NCBI GenBank assembly: GCA_018350325.1 | Contig: JAEVLN010000010.1 | Coordinates: forward strand, 868,001-932,000 | From: Globodera rostochiensis | Lineage: Eukaryota > Nematoda > Chromadorea > Rhabditida > Heteroderidae | Direction: 5' to 3' | DNA: 64,000 bases | Shown here: positions 41,088 through 50,785 of the stretch, in pieces | Layout of the letters: each line of letters opens with the position of its first letter | Numbering within the stretch: position 1 is the stretch's first letter | The notes under the pieces: generated by a model | Told to the model about the DNA's origin: nothing | Database searches by the model: none | The model's input: only the letters and a program-made list of their open reading frames with translations | Made by a program: the position numbers and the translations under genes

Positions 41088-41402
41088 GGGAGGCCAAATT
41101 GCCTTATTTTTAAGGCAAATGCCATAAGTTGGAAATTTGCCTTATTGTTTGCCATATTTTCACACTTGCCATAATTTTGCCATATTTTGAATGGCGAATT
41201 TTGGTTGCCAATCTGTTAAAAATTCCATTAAAAAATCGAAAATTTTCTCAGCGGCGCTTATCGGCACCGCCGACCAGCCCGCCCGCTCGCCTAAAAAGTA
41301 GTTGAAAAAATCGCGCAAAAAAAGGAAACTCTTGCCATAATAATGCCATATTTTTGGAGCCGGTTGCCATATTTTCTCGAAAGTGAGTTGGCCCTCCCTG
41401 GC
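41088..41402. mobile_element. Foldback element with GCCATA words and the dispersed core
   Basis: The inverted ends are CCAGGGAGGCCAA and TTGGCCCTCCCTGG. Words such as TTGCCATAATTTTGCCATAT flank the core GCGGCGCTTATCGGCACCGC at 41251-41270, which is shared with 6520-6550 and with the edge of the satellite. No exact target duplication was found. Confidence 0.7.
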
Positions 41403-41424
41403 CAGAACCCAAAAAAACTATCAA

Positions 41425-41550
41425 ACAATTTAAAATTTGGATAATTCATTTGTATGTTATCATCACATCTATTACATCAACCCCCCCCCCCCCCCCCCAA
41501 TTTAAAATTTGGATAATTCATTTGTATATTATCATCACACCCCCCCCCTT
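41425..41550 (+). repeat. Two-copy repeat with poly-C linkers
   Basis: TTTAAAATTTGGATAATTCA followed by TTTGTATRTTATCATCACA occurs twice, each copy followed by a poly-C run. Confidence 0.7.
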
Positions 41551-41690
41551 TGTAGTGCCTATTTTACCATCTTTTGAGGTTATTAGGGCCCTAACATTTA
41601 CTATTAGATTTTATACTCCTACGCATTTTTGAACAACAAGATGAACGAGTTATTCTGTCATATGCTTTGTCTGTTCTTCTGTTTCTCTCA

Positions 41691-42021
41691 TCATTTTGAA
41701 CCAGTAGCTGTGCCGTCGTTTGCGGCGGCGGCGGCGGCGACGGCGGCTTCCACGGCATTGCGGGCATTTGGTGTCTTCTAAAATATTACATTTTTGTACA
41801 AAATATATTTATGGGGGTCGGGGAGTTTTTACGTTTGCGTCATCTACGCAGATACAGTCAGGGCCAAGCGGAACGCAAATAGTACAGCAAGCCAGCGGCG
41901 ACGACACACAGCCACCGGCGCCGTCAGGAACGCAGCATTGGGCGTCCACCGACGGCACTTCCATGGACAGCATGGCAACGGCAATTACCAACACGACAAT
42001 CATTGTCTTTTGTGCGTTCAT
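41691..42021 (-). CDS. Small cysteine-rich secreted peptide
   Basis: Exon 1 (41833-42021) encodes a signal peptide (MIVVLVIAVAMLSMEVPSVD after a short MNAQKT start) and a compact cysteine-rich core: QCCVPDGAGGC, SPLACCTICV, PDCICVDDAN, with nine cysteines in about 30 residues. An AAC/GTAAAA donor and a TTTTAG acceptor join it in phase 0 to exon 2 (41691-41777), which adds an Ala-rich tail (AVEAAVAAAAAAND) and a stop, 91 residues in all. Reading through the donor gives a shorter 70-residue form. In another frame exon 2 would be strongly Arg-rich; phase favours the Ala-rich tail. The cysteine spacing suggests a knotted secreted peptide. No named family is recognised. Confidence 0.5.
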
Positions 42022-42647
42022 TTTTGCAATTGTTTCTGTGTGCTTACAAAAATTGGATTGAATTTAAATTTAAAAATTAAATTATTTAATTAGCCATTTA
42101 TTCAGAAATTATTTAAAATATAAAAGAAGAGAATTTAGTTTTGCAAATAATTTAGTTGGACATTTTAATTTGTGCTTTTTGGTCGTCCAATGCCTTCCTT
42201 TTATAGAGTCCATTTATGAAGGCCAAGAAACATTAATGTTTCTAATTTTGACTTTTCCAAGAAAGAATGTTCCAATTTTTTTTTATGATAAGACTTATGA
42301 CTTCAACAAAATTATATGTCTTTTTATTTTATGATAAGACTTATGACTTTAACAAAATTCTGCAAATAATTTGCAGAATTAGAGAATTAAAACACAATAA
42401 TAAATATTTAAAAATTTTTGCAAAATATCAAATATCGCATTTCTTAAAGTGCCGGATAATTTTGGATGCAAACTACAAAATAAAAACCGAAAAAGGAATA
42501 GCAAAAATATAAAATTGAAGAAATTATAAAATTGCGGTTCCGTTTTGTTTTTCCTTTAATTGGCAGTTTGAATTTCTTTAATTTTGGTCCCATAAATTTA
42601 GTCTTTGGCGTGACACTTGGAATTTATTCTTATACCAATCTAATGAC

Positions 42648-42819
42648 TAAGGCCACGATTTATATGGATAAAAATTGCGAAATATGAAAAAATATGGAAA
42701 ATATGGATTATAAAATGGGCTCTAGAAGCTCCAAACAAAGCTAAAAACATCATTATGTTATTTATACGATGTTTCGAGTGCGGAAAAAAATATGGATTTC
42801 CATATAAATCGCGGCCCTA
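42648..42819. mobile_element. hAT-like MITE, 172 bp, with exact 8-bp target duplication
   Basis: The ends TAAGGCCACGATTTATATGG and CCATATAAATCGCGGCCCTA are inverted repeats. CTAATGAC flanks both sides exactly (42640-42647 and 42820-42827). The interior iterates AAAATATGGA words. The stretch 42022-42639 to its left holds no supported gene. Confidence 0.88.
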
Positions 42820-42827
42820 CTAATGAC

Positions 42828-43465
42828 AAATTGGGATTAAAGTAAATTATATTTTAAGAATTTTATATTCTATAAAAATCCTGGTTCTTTGATGTAAGAT
42901 AATTTAAAAAATTATTAATTATAAAAATGCAGAGAAATCGTTTCAAAAAGTAACTATTTATTCCAAATTTTAATGCATCAAATGGATTGGATTGATCAAC
43001 CATTTTGTGACCAAATCCAAAAATTGGAAGTGTTCGAAATGAAATGTTAAATGTGCGGCGGATTTAGAATGCGATCAAAAAGGATTCATTTGGCACTCTC
43101 TACAAAACAATTAGTTGTCTCGTGGCTTTTTTTTCTTAACAGTAATAAATTTTTCATAAAAAATCTTCAATAAATGCACCACATCATTCTAATCCCGTAA
43201 TGAATAAAGCTCGGATTTATATGTGAAAATATTAACCTAAAATATGGACTAAATCCCCACAAAATAGGCCAAAAACACCAAAAAATGCTAAAAATATGGA
43301 CTAAAATCCCCAAAAAATGGCCAAAAACACCAAAAAATGCTAAAAAGTCGTAAATTATGTATTTGTGTTCCAGCAGAACACAAAAATGTATGTATCATCA
43401 TTTCTACATCAATCCCCCAAGGGCTCTGACTAATCCAAATTTATATTTTATGCTTTGCTTGCAGA
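42828..43465. other. Intergenic with short tandem words
   Basis: AT-rich. Near 43205-43345 the words AATATGGACTAAAATCCCC and CCAAAAACACCAAAAAATGC repeat two to three times. No gene is seen. Confidence 0.4.
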
Positions 43466-43620
43466 GAATATCGCCGACCAAAGTGCACCGACGTCCATGG
43501 AAACAAGCGGCTTGAACGTGAATCCGCCCGGGGCAATAAAGTGATCGATTGGGGTACAACGCCATATTTCGACACCTATTTTAGAATTTGCCTAATAAAG
43601 TTGAGAAAACGGCACTTTTA
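43466..43620 (+). other. Possible terminal exon of an unknown gene
   Basis: TTTGCTTGCAG at 43456-43465 is a good acceptor. Two frames are open behind it: one of 26 codons ending at a TGA near 43544 and one of 51 codons (EYRRPKCTDVHGNKRLE...) ending at 43620. AATAAAG occurs near 43593. No upstream exon was identified. Confidence 0.25.
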
Positions 43621-44212
43621 ATGATGAGCCCCAAACGAACATTCGAACCTCCGCTGCGGATCATTTCTCGACAACGTTTTTACTCTCGACAACCTTTAAT
43701 ATCGACAAGGTTTACTCGTTTACTCTCCAGAACGTTTAAATATTTTTTAAAATAAATTTGGTTTGTATATTTTATTTATTAATTAAATCTTATTTTAAAA
43801 ATTTACTCTCTGCAACGTTTACTCTGGACAGGAGCCCCTTCCGCTTCCGGTGAAAGTGCACATGGGTGGCATAATTCAGTGCCAGGGATTAGTTAGTGCC
43901 ATTGATTAAACTCATTTTTGCTCATAATATGTAAAATATCGAAAAAAAATGGCTTTATTTTTTGGTTAAAGATGATGCACATACGCTTTTGCTTCTTTAG
44001 CAAACACTCGTCGGTCGGCTCTATTAATATTGCTAAAATCAAACAAATTTTTATTAAGCGAAAATCGATAGAAATTATAAATATTTGATTTTTTTTCATT
44101 GTTAATAACCATATAATAAAATATTTATCATGTATAATTTAATCAAACAAATTTATAATAAATTTTTTTTTTTTTTATATAGAAAATTTAATCTTCAGCA
44201 ATTGACATTGAA
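43621..44212. other. Intergenic upstream of the second HTH-array gene
   Basis: Iterated words such as CTCGACAACG and TTTACTCTC occur at 43670-43825. The rest is AT-rich. A minus-strand open frame of 68 codons at 43893-44099 is not considered a gene (see rejected). Confidence 0.35.
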
Positions 44213-47200
44213 ATGATTCTTTTATTTATATATGACATCATTTGCTTACACTTTGTCTCAATTATTGGCACGGATCAAGTTCATAATGATTTATTTGAAA
44301 ATTTGTGGCACAATGATCTGGACCCGAATTCGCACAACTTAATGATTGAAAAAAGAACAGAAACATCCATAAAACCTTATAAAACAATCAAATCAAAAGC
44401 AAAGTTTGATCAAAATGGTGAGGAATTTCCCAAAAATTACTTACAAACAGTGAAAATTGAACCAAAATGTGAACAAACCGATTACGAACACCCAAAAAAC
44501 ATTGTAAAAATGGAGCCAAAAACTGAATTTGATCAAATCTTTGACGAAAAATTGGAGCATAAATCACGCCATGAGTCTGATCAGAATTATTCTTTTTTTT
44601 CACAAGAGCATTCAGGCCAAGGCCAACCTGACCAGCAGGTAATAAAACTGTGGGATAAACTAATTTTTCATTGAACAATTTGAGGAGCAATCGTCAAATA
44701 ATGCATCAGATCAGTCCTCTTCGCTGGCTGATTCGGATCATTCTGATCAGGTGATCGCGCCATTCATTGAGTCGGGGAAAAGGGGAGAGGGGACGCCATG
44801 CCATCGGGCGGGGGTGGGGGGGGGCATGCCCCAGAGGGTCGGTCAAGAGTTTGCGCAATTTTGTCGTGCCGGGAATCGGAGACGAACCCCCCCCCCCCCT
44901 TCTAACATTAAAATCTTACAAATTAAGGACCTAAAAAGCAATGACAAACAAACAAAATTGATTATGATCCAACAATTTGATGAATATAAAGAAGAATTAA
45001 AAAGAAATAAAAAGTTTGATTACCGTCAGAGGTCAAGAATTGACTCTGAAATTGCGCAAAAAATTGGCACAACACGTTGGAACATTTACAAATGGAAGCG
45101 GGCATTTGGTATTAAGCAAATGCCAACACCGGTGGACGAGCACACAAAATTGGCGTTAATTGATCAATTTGATAAAATGATGAAAAACCGTCGACCTGAA
45201 AATGCTTACCAAAATAAAGAGCATTGCAAAATTGCACGTGAAATTGCCAGAGAATTGGGGACAAGTCGTGACAACATTTACCAATGGAAGCGGGACTTGG
45301 GCAAAACACAAAAGCCTAACAAGCAATATGTTGACGATTATGACGACAAAACAAAATTGGCGTTAATTAAAAAATTTGATAAAATTAAACGGCAATTAAA
45401 AGGCAACAATATGTTTGATAGCCGACATCGCGTCAAAATTGAAGGCAAAATTGCTAACAAATTGGGCATTTATCGTGCCAAAATTATCCAGTGGAAGAGC
45501 GAAATTAAACAAAGGCAATCCATGGAAGAAGACAATCAGACAAAATTGAGCTTAATTAAGAAATTTGATAAAATTAAAAATGAATACAAACAAAAAGATA
45601 TATACAATTATAAACAACGTGCCAACATTGAATGTGGCATTGCCAAGGAGTTGGGAACAAATCGTGACCAGATTTACAAATGGAAGAGGCAATTGGGTGA
45701 GTTACAAACGAAAAGTCGTGGGCGGGGATTAAGGAGATTTCTTATAATTAGGGTTCCTCCTCGACCCCTCGGGGGCGGGAAAGTCGGGGGTCGGGAACAA
45801 AAACCCCAGACTAAAAAAGTCGGGGTTCGAGGTTTTTCCCAGTAAAAAATCCCCGAAAAATTTAAAAAAAGTCGGGGTTCGGGGACGGGAGGACGGGAGG
45901 AACCCTACTTAAAATGCATGCCGAGGATATCCCCAAATCCATGTAAGCATAATCTACGCCTGCCCAACTCGTTTTAGGGCCAACGCCAACTCCGTGTTAG
46001 AGCCAACTTTGTGTTAGGGCCAACTCCGTGTTAGGGCCAACTCCGTGTTAGGGCCAACTCCGTGTTAGGGCCAACGCCAACTTCGTTTTAGGGTCAATGC
46101 CAACTCCGTGTTAGTGCCAACTTTGTGTTAGGGCCAACTTTGTGTTAGGGCCAACTTTGTGTTAGGGCCAACTCCGTGTTAGGGCCAACCCCAACTTCGT
46201 TTTAGGGTCAATGCCAACTCCGTGTTAGTGCCAACATCGTCTCGCCATAAATTTTTTTTCAGTCATTTAATAGCTTTTGCATAGACCTAACCTTAGGCCT
46301 TGCTGGCTTAGGTTGAAGATAAATAAAAGAAAGTAAAATTCAGAGTTGAAATTAAAGGTCTTAGTTCAAAGACTGGAAAGAAAATACCAGGCATGCTCAC
46401 GGTTACCAATTTCCTTAACCCTAACCGCCCGTCCTCAAACACTCATAACCGTTAACCGCCCGTAACCGCCCGTCCTAAAAATCTCATAACCGTTAACCGC
46501 CCGCGGTTATCCGCGGTTAACCGCATTATTTAAAAATCAATAAAGTTTTCCAGATTTCGAAAAATCGATTTTTCAAAACTAATTTTTTCCGATCGTGATG
46601 TGGCGTCTTTCTAAAATTAAATCAAAATTGATGTGTATTGAACTTAACAAGTGATTTTTATCAGATTATGTCAATGAATAAAATTTTAAAAAAAAAAATC
46701 GAATATTTAATGACTTATGCTGAGAAAAATCGTCCGAATTTTAGATAATTGAGTTCTAAAATGAACTAATTATTTATGTAAATACTTAGAATTTTACTTA
46801 TAAAAAATTGTAAGAATACTTAATCTCCAGTAATCAAAAAAACAACGGATGCGACGGTTAACCGCGGTTTTAATGGTCATAACCGTTAACCGACCGTAAC
46901 CGCGGTGTTTTAAAATTCCATAATCGTTAACCGCGGTTAGCCGCGGGTATCCGCGGTTAACCGCGGTTACGGGTAACCGTGAGCATGCCTGGAAAATACC
47001 CGGATTCCGAAAATTGGGGAAATTCTTCTGATCACCGTCAGTTCCGAAAATTGGGGGAATTCTTCTGATCACCGTCAGTTCCGAAAATTGGGGGAAATTC
47101 TTCTGATCACCGTCAGTTCCGAAAATTGGGGAAATTCTTCTGATCACTGTCAGCTGTTAACCCTTCCAAATATTTTTATTTAAATAAATTAATTTTCAGT

Positions 47201-47614
47201 CTCTGAAAGAAAGTCGTTTACAAGTGAACAAAAGCGTGAAATAATTGAACAATTTGACAAACTGAAAGAGCAATTTTCATGCAAATTCAAATCGAAGCCA
47301 ACCAAACAAATTGAGGAAAAATTTGCGCAAAAATTTGATATTAGCGCACAATCAATTCACAATTGGAAAAAGGATTTTGGTTTAATCCGCGCCAGTAATT
47401 ACATAATTAAGAATATTTTATATTTAAAATAATTTTAAACATTTTAGAAAAGCACAAATACACGGATTCTGAAAGATTGGAAATAATTGCAAAGTACGAC
47501 AACATGAAAAAGAACAATCCCGCGCTAAGTGATGAACAAATCGTAAAAAGTTTTGATATCAAGATGTCGACTATAAAGCAATGGCGAAGGAAGCTTGGCA
47601 TTGTGACAAAATAA
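44213..47614 (+). CDS. Secreted tandem helix-turn-helix array protein (divergent member)
   Basis: Five exons, 44213-44638, 44685-44750, 44928-45696, 47200-47394, 47448-47614, give about 540 residues. A signal-peptide-like start (MILLFIYDIICLHFVSIIG) leads into a 145-residue leader rich in Asp/Gln/Lys with repeated FDQ and SDQ. Six HTH units follow: four in exon 3 (pattern TKLALI..FDKIK ... IA.ELGT.RD.IYKWKR), one in exon 4 (EQKREIIEQFDKLKEQF ... FDISAQSIHNWKKDF) and one in exon 5 (SERLEIIAKYDNMKKN ... FDIKMSTIKQWRRKL). The design parallels the 27839 and 61641 genes, but sequence identity is low and introns are present. Intron 2 is a multiple of three and open, so it may be retained. Intron 3 (1.5 kb) contains two MITEs and two tandem arrays. 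Confidence 0.75.
45749..45907. mobile_element. hAT-like MITE, 159 bp, in HTH-gene intron 3
   Basis: The ends TAGGGTTCCTCCTCG and GGGAGGAACCCTA are inverted. The flanking 8-mers CTTATAAT and CTTAAAAT match at seven of eight positions. The interior holds GGTCGGGG and AAAAGTCGGGG words, related to 29690-29788. Confidence 0.75.
45965..46240 (+). repeat. Tandem array of 19-20 bp words
   Basis: About a dozen copies of GGGCCAACTCCGTGTTA and the variant GGGCCAACTTTGTGTTA, with occasional GCCAACGCCAACTTCGTTTT inserts. Confidence 0.85.
46388..46991. mobile_element. hAT-like foldback element, 604 bp, in HTH-gene intron 3
   Basis: The termini CAGGCATGCTCACGGTTACC and GGTAACCGTGAGCATGCCTG are perfect inverted repeats. 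GAAAATAC flanks exactly (46380-46387 and 46992-46999). Both sub-terminal zones iterate CCGTTAACCGC and CCGCGGTTA words; the centre is AT-rich. Its TTAACCG vocabulary resembles that of the 10-kb satellite. Confidence 0.9.
46995..47150 (+). repeat. Tandem repeat, about 42 bp, four copies
   Basis: Copies of TTCCGAAAATTGGGGGAATT then CTTCTGATCACCGTCAG run up to about 50 bp before exon 4 of the HTH-array gene. Confidence 0.85.
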
Positions 47615-47640
47615 TCCACCAATCATTTTTCTGTTGATGC

Positions 47641-47811
47641 TAGAGTTCGGCGGGGTCGGGATTCCCGTGGGTTCCCGGTCCCGCCCTTTTCTGTCGTTCG
47701 GGATTTTTGACGGGAACGGGAAAAACATGGGAATCCCTTGCGGGCTTTACGTCATGTTAATTTGAAATCCTGTCCCGCTTCAAAAGATTTATTTTACAAC
47801 GCCGGACTCTA
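47641..47811. mobile_element. hAT-like MITE, 171 bp
   Basis: The ends TAGAGTTCGGCG and CGCCGGACTCTA are inverted repeats with two differences. The flanking 8-mers GTTGATGC and GTCGATGC differ at one base. It lies 26 bp after the stop of the HTH-array gene, probably in its 3' untranslated region. Confidence 0.75.
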
Positions 47812-48817
47812 GTCGATGCCCTGGACTTTAGCACGTTTTTGTAAATCCACAATTCTTGGCTATTGAAAGGAAGGTTCGGGATTGAAAGATTGTATATTTA
47901 TTTGTAATCTGTTCGACGCGAATTGATTGTCTCTCTCAAGAAGCTTATTCCTTTATTCATGTTCTATCTGATGCTTCTTGTAAAAAAGTATAGGGTTTCT
48001 GCTCTTTTTCTTGTAGCAAAATTTTATTGTTTAAGAAAAAAAAATTTTTCATTTGTCAACTTTTGATATTGATTGATAAATAAAGGCGCTAGGACAAAAT
48101 GCCAACCAAGCTAAAAACGGTCAAAAAGCCATTTTTGGTCGAATTTAATTAAATGTGACGGATTAATTTTTTTTTTTTTTTGGAGTTTTAGTGCAAATGC
48201 GTTTATCTTTTGGACCCAAATCTTAGTAGATTTGGTCATTATTATTGACAATTATTAGTCAAAATAGTAATTAAATGTTTAAATTTGTTTTGAATAAGCT
48301 AAATTGCTCACAAAAATTGTTGGTGGAGAGAAATATGATTAAAAGAACAAATTTAATGCGATAAAAATAAACATTTACTAAAATTTGAACATTTTTATAA
48401 AGTGTCCTTATTTTGGACCCCAATCCTTATTTTTGATCACCAATGTCCTTATTTCGGAAAATTTTCGGTGGCCACCCTGGTTTAAATTAATTTTTCCAAA
48501 AATTGTTTTTTTCTTCCCGATTTCCCAACTTTCCATAGTTTTAATCTTTTTTCATTGTCACTTAATCAGATCAGTTTTAGGATTTTAGACGGCGTCAATT
48601 TGAATTCCAAAACTTAAAGACAATTTTTTGTGAGTTGATCCAATTTTGTCACTTTTGAAGAAGGAAGTGATCACTGATCAGGCATGTTAACTATGTCGGT
48701 CAACGATTAAAAATCATAGATTGTTTAATTTTGTCCAAAGCAAACTTAAAAAAGTCAAATTATAAAAGTAATATTTGTTTATCTAATTCCTTCTCAACTT
48801 TTTCCTGCTTTTTGCAT
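47812..48817. other. Intergenic, no supported gene
   Basis: AT-rich. Near 48395-48482 are GTCCTTATTTTGGACC-type words ending GGCCACCCTGG, probably an element remnant. Confidence 0.35.
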
Positions 48818-49033
48818 ATGCTGATCCTGCTTTTTCACGGATCCGCTCGTTTTGGCGCGATCAGTCATAACATAGTTATTAGGAAAGCAAACCAAACAAA
48901 AATGATATCATACAAAAGTTCTCAGCATGCTGAACCTTTGATCAAGTTAAAGCTAACCGATTCGTCTTTTCGAAAAAGCTATAGCTTAAAACGTGTGAAA
49001 ATTGCCATTTTTCGTGACAGTTTGGCGCCGTGA
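48818..49033 (+). CDS. Possible small protein of unknown function
   Basis: A 71-residue frame from ATG 48818: MLILLFHGSARFGAISHNIV at the start, then a basic, polar body ending FRDSLAP. The first about 15 residues could act as a weak signal peptide. The frame is also open upstream, so the start is a guess. No homologue is recognised and the composition is close to background; kept only as a candidate. Confidence 0.25.
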   Translation: MLILLFHGSARFGAISHNIVIRKANQTKMISYKSSQHAEPLIKLKLTDSSFRKSYSLKRVKIAIFRDSLAP

Positions 49034-49084
49034 CTCATAACTTTCTTTGTTTAAGTCGAGTCGCTATTGTGATTTTGCGGTTAT

Positions 49085-49575
49085 GAAAACGGGACTCCCG
49101 GACTATGCGACACTTGAATATGCGATACCAAGCGGAAAATGCGACACCGATAGAAAGCGACACTATAGAAGTGTTTTTAAAAATCTTTTAATATTTTTAA
49201 TTAAAAATATTTTGATTTAATAATTGACCGATTTTGATTAAAAAAACATGCGTTGAATGAAACCAAAGAAAGCTAACTGGGATCTGATCGGCTGATTTTG
49301 CCAAATGCATATTCAAACCCATCATAAACAAGAATTGTTTTTTGTGGGTAGAAATTTTTTCGCGTAAACTGTAGTCCCCAACTTTACTATTCTTACAAAT
49401 AAACGATTTAAATTAAAATCATTTAAAAAACTTTTAATAAAGAAAAAGAATTATTTCTTTTTAAATTTACTGCTTTTAGATAAGATTAATATAAAAATAA
49501 GCTTTAAAAAGTTTTTCAATTTTTAAAAACATTTTCTTAGTGTCGCATTTTCCGACTACCTGAAAACGGGGGGGG
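49085..49575. mobile_element. Foldback element with TGCGACAC words
   Basis: The left end ATGAAAACGGGACTCCCGGA with CTATGCGACACTTG and the right end AGTGTCGCATTTTCCGACTA with CCTGAAAACGGGG are of opposite sense. An about 350-bp AT-rich centre has no coding capacity. Boundaries are approximate. Confidence 0.5.
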
Positions 49576-49926
49576 GGGTGAGATGTTTCTTACAATTTAT
49601 ACTTTTAACATTGGGGTTTAATACTGCATATAAGCAATACACTTAACTTTTTTTCAAATTTGTTTTAAAAATCCACGTCGACAATTCAAGCATCGAATTG
49701 GTCGTGCTCATTCACTAAAGCAAAATTTGATTTTGGCATCCAAAAAGCCAACCATCACATCACGCGCCCATCGATTTTCTTATAAATCATCTCGTGGATT
49801 TTAAAGCCAGTTTTATTCAAAAAATTCGACGCATTCATTTCCTGTATCTTTTAATTGATAATTTTGTTCATAATAACTCAAAAAAACAAAATTTGAAAAT
49901 ATGTAAATTTGGTGTACTGACTTCTT

Positions 49927-50129
49927 TGGGGTTGCTCCCCGACCCCCGACCCCCCGACATTTTTGCATGGGTTTTTTTTTCGTCCCCGACATTCCCGTCC
50001 CCGATATTCCCGACTTCGATGTTCCCGTTCCCGACATTCCTGACCTCGATATTCCCGTTCCCGGCATTTCCGTCCCCGACATTTACGTCCTCGACATTCC
50101 AGCCCCCAAAGGGTCGGGGAGCAAGCTCA
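49927..50129. mobile_element. Foldback element with CCCGACATTCCCG words
   Basis: The ends TGGGGTTGCTCCCCGACC and GGTCGGGGAGCAAGCTCA are inverted with a few mismatches. The interior repeats TTCCCGTCCCCGACATT and variants. No target duplication was found. Confidence 0.6.
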
Positions 50130-50332
50130 ATTTATGTTTTTAATTAGTAATTAGATTTTGATCAAATTAAAGTAAATCTTAGTCGCGTAAGAACTGCCTA
50201 CAAATATATTTAATCCAAAAAGCTAACCAAATCCAGAGCAATTGGAGGGGGGAGGGGGGTATTCACCAATGTAATTGTGAACAAAATTTAGATTTAAATC
50301 TTGATTATTATTATTTTTTGCTAAAAACAAAA

Positions 50333-50584
50333 ATGAACATTTCCGAGCTGTACCTGAAGGAATTGATAATGGTGCAAAAGATCCACCGGGAACTTGTTGG
50401 TGGCCAAAATCCGGTGGATTTGGCCCAACTTTATAACAATTTCTCCCCCACAACAAATCGCCTCCTCACTGCTCCGAATGCCAACCAAAGCCATCGACAA
50501 CGACCGGTGCAAATGGGCACAAATTGTGCCAATTTTGAAAACTTGCTTGGAAAATTGCCAACAAATCAATGTTGGCACCAATGA
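50333..50584 (+). CDS. Possible small protein of unknown function (83 residues)
   Basis: ATG 50333 opens MNISELYLKELIMVQKIHRE followed by LVGGQNPVDLAQLYNNFSPT and a polar tail ending in NQCWHQ. The first half looks like an amphipathic helix and the GC content rises above the flanks, which supports real coding. No signal peptide or domain is recognised. It lies 201 bp upstream of the zinc-finger gene on the same strand. The opposite strand is also open over the same region. Confidence 0.4.
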   Translation: MNISELYLKELIMVQKIHRELVGGQNPVDLAQLYNNFSPTTNRLLTAPNANQSHRQRPVQMGTNCANFENLLGKLPTNQCWHQ

Positions 50585-50785
50585 ACGACTGTCAAATTTT
50601 ATGGTTGGTAACAAAGGGGAAAATTTATCTTTATATTTTCTTTCAAAATAAAATCCTACTAAAAAACATTTTTTGGATATTTATTTAAAATATTCATTTA
50701 ATAAAAATTACTTGTCCAAGGTTCATCCAAGTTCTATTTCGATGCCAAACTTTGTCCATAACAATGTTTCGAATCCGATCAGAAA

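Noticed and set aside
43893..44099. 68-codon minus-strand frame upstream of the HTH gene
   Set aside because: Lys/Ile/Phe-rich translation typical of AT-rich non-coding DNA; no recognisable motif.
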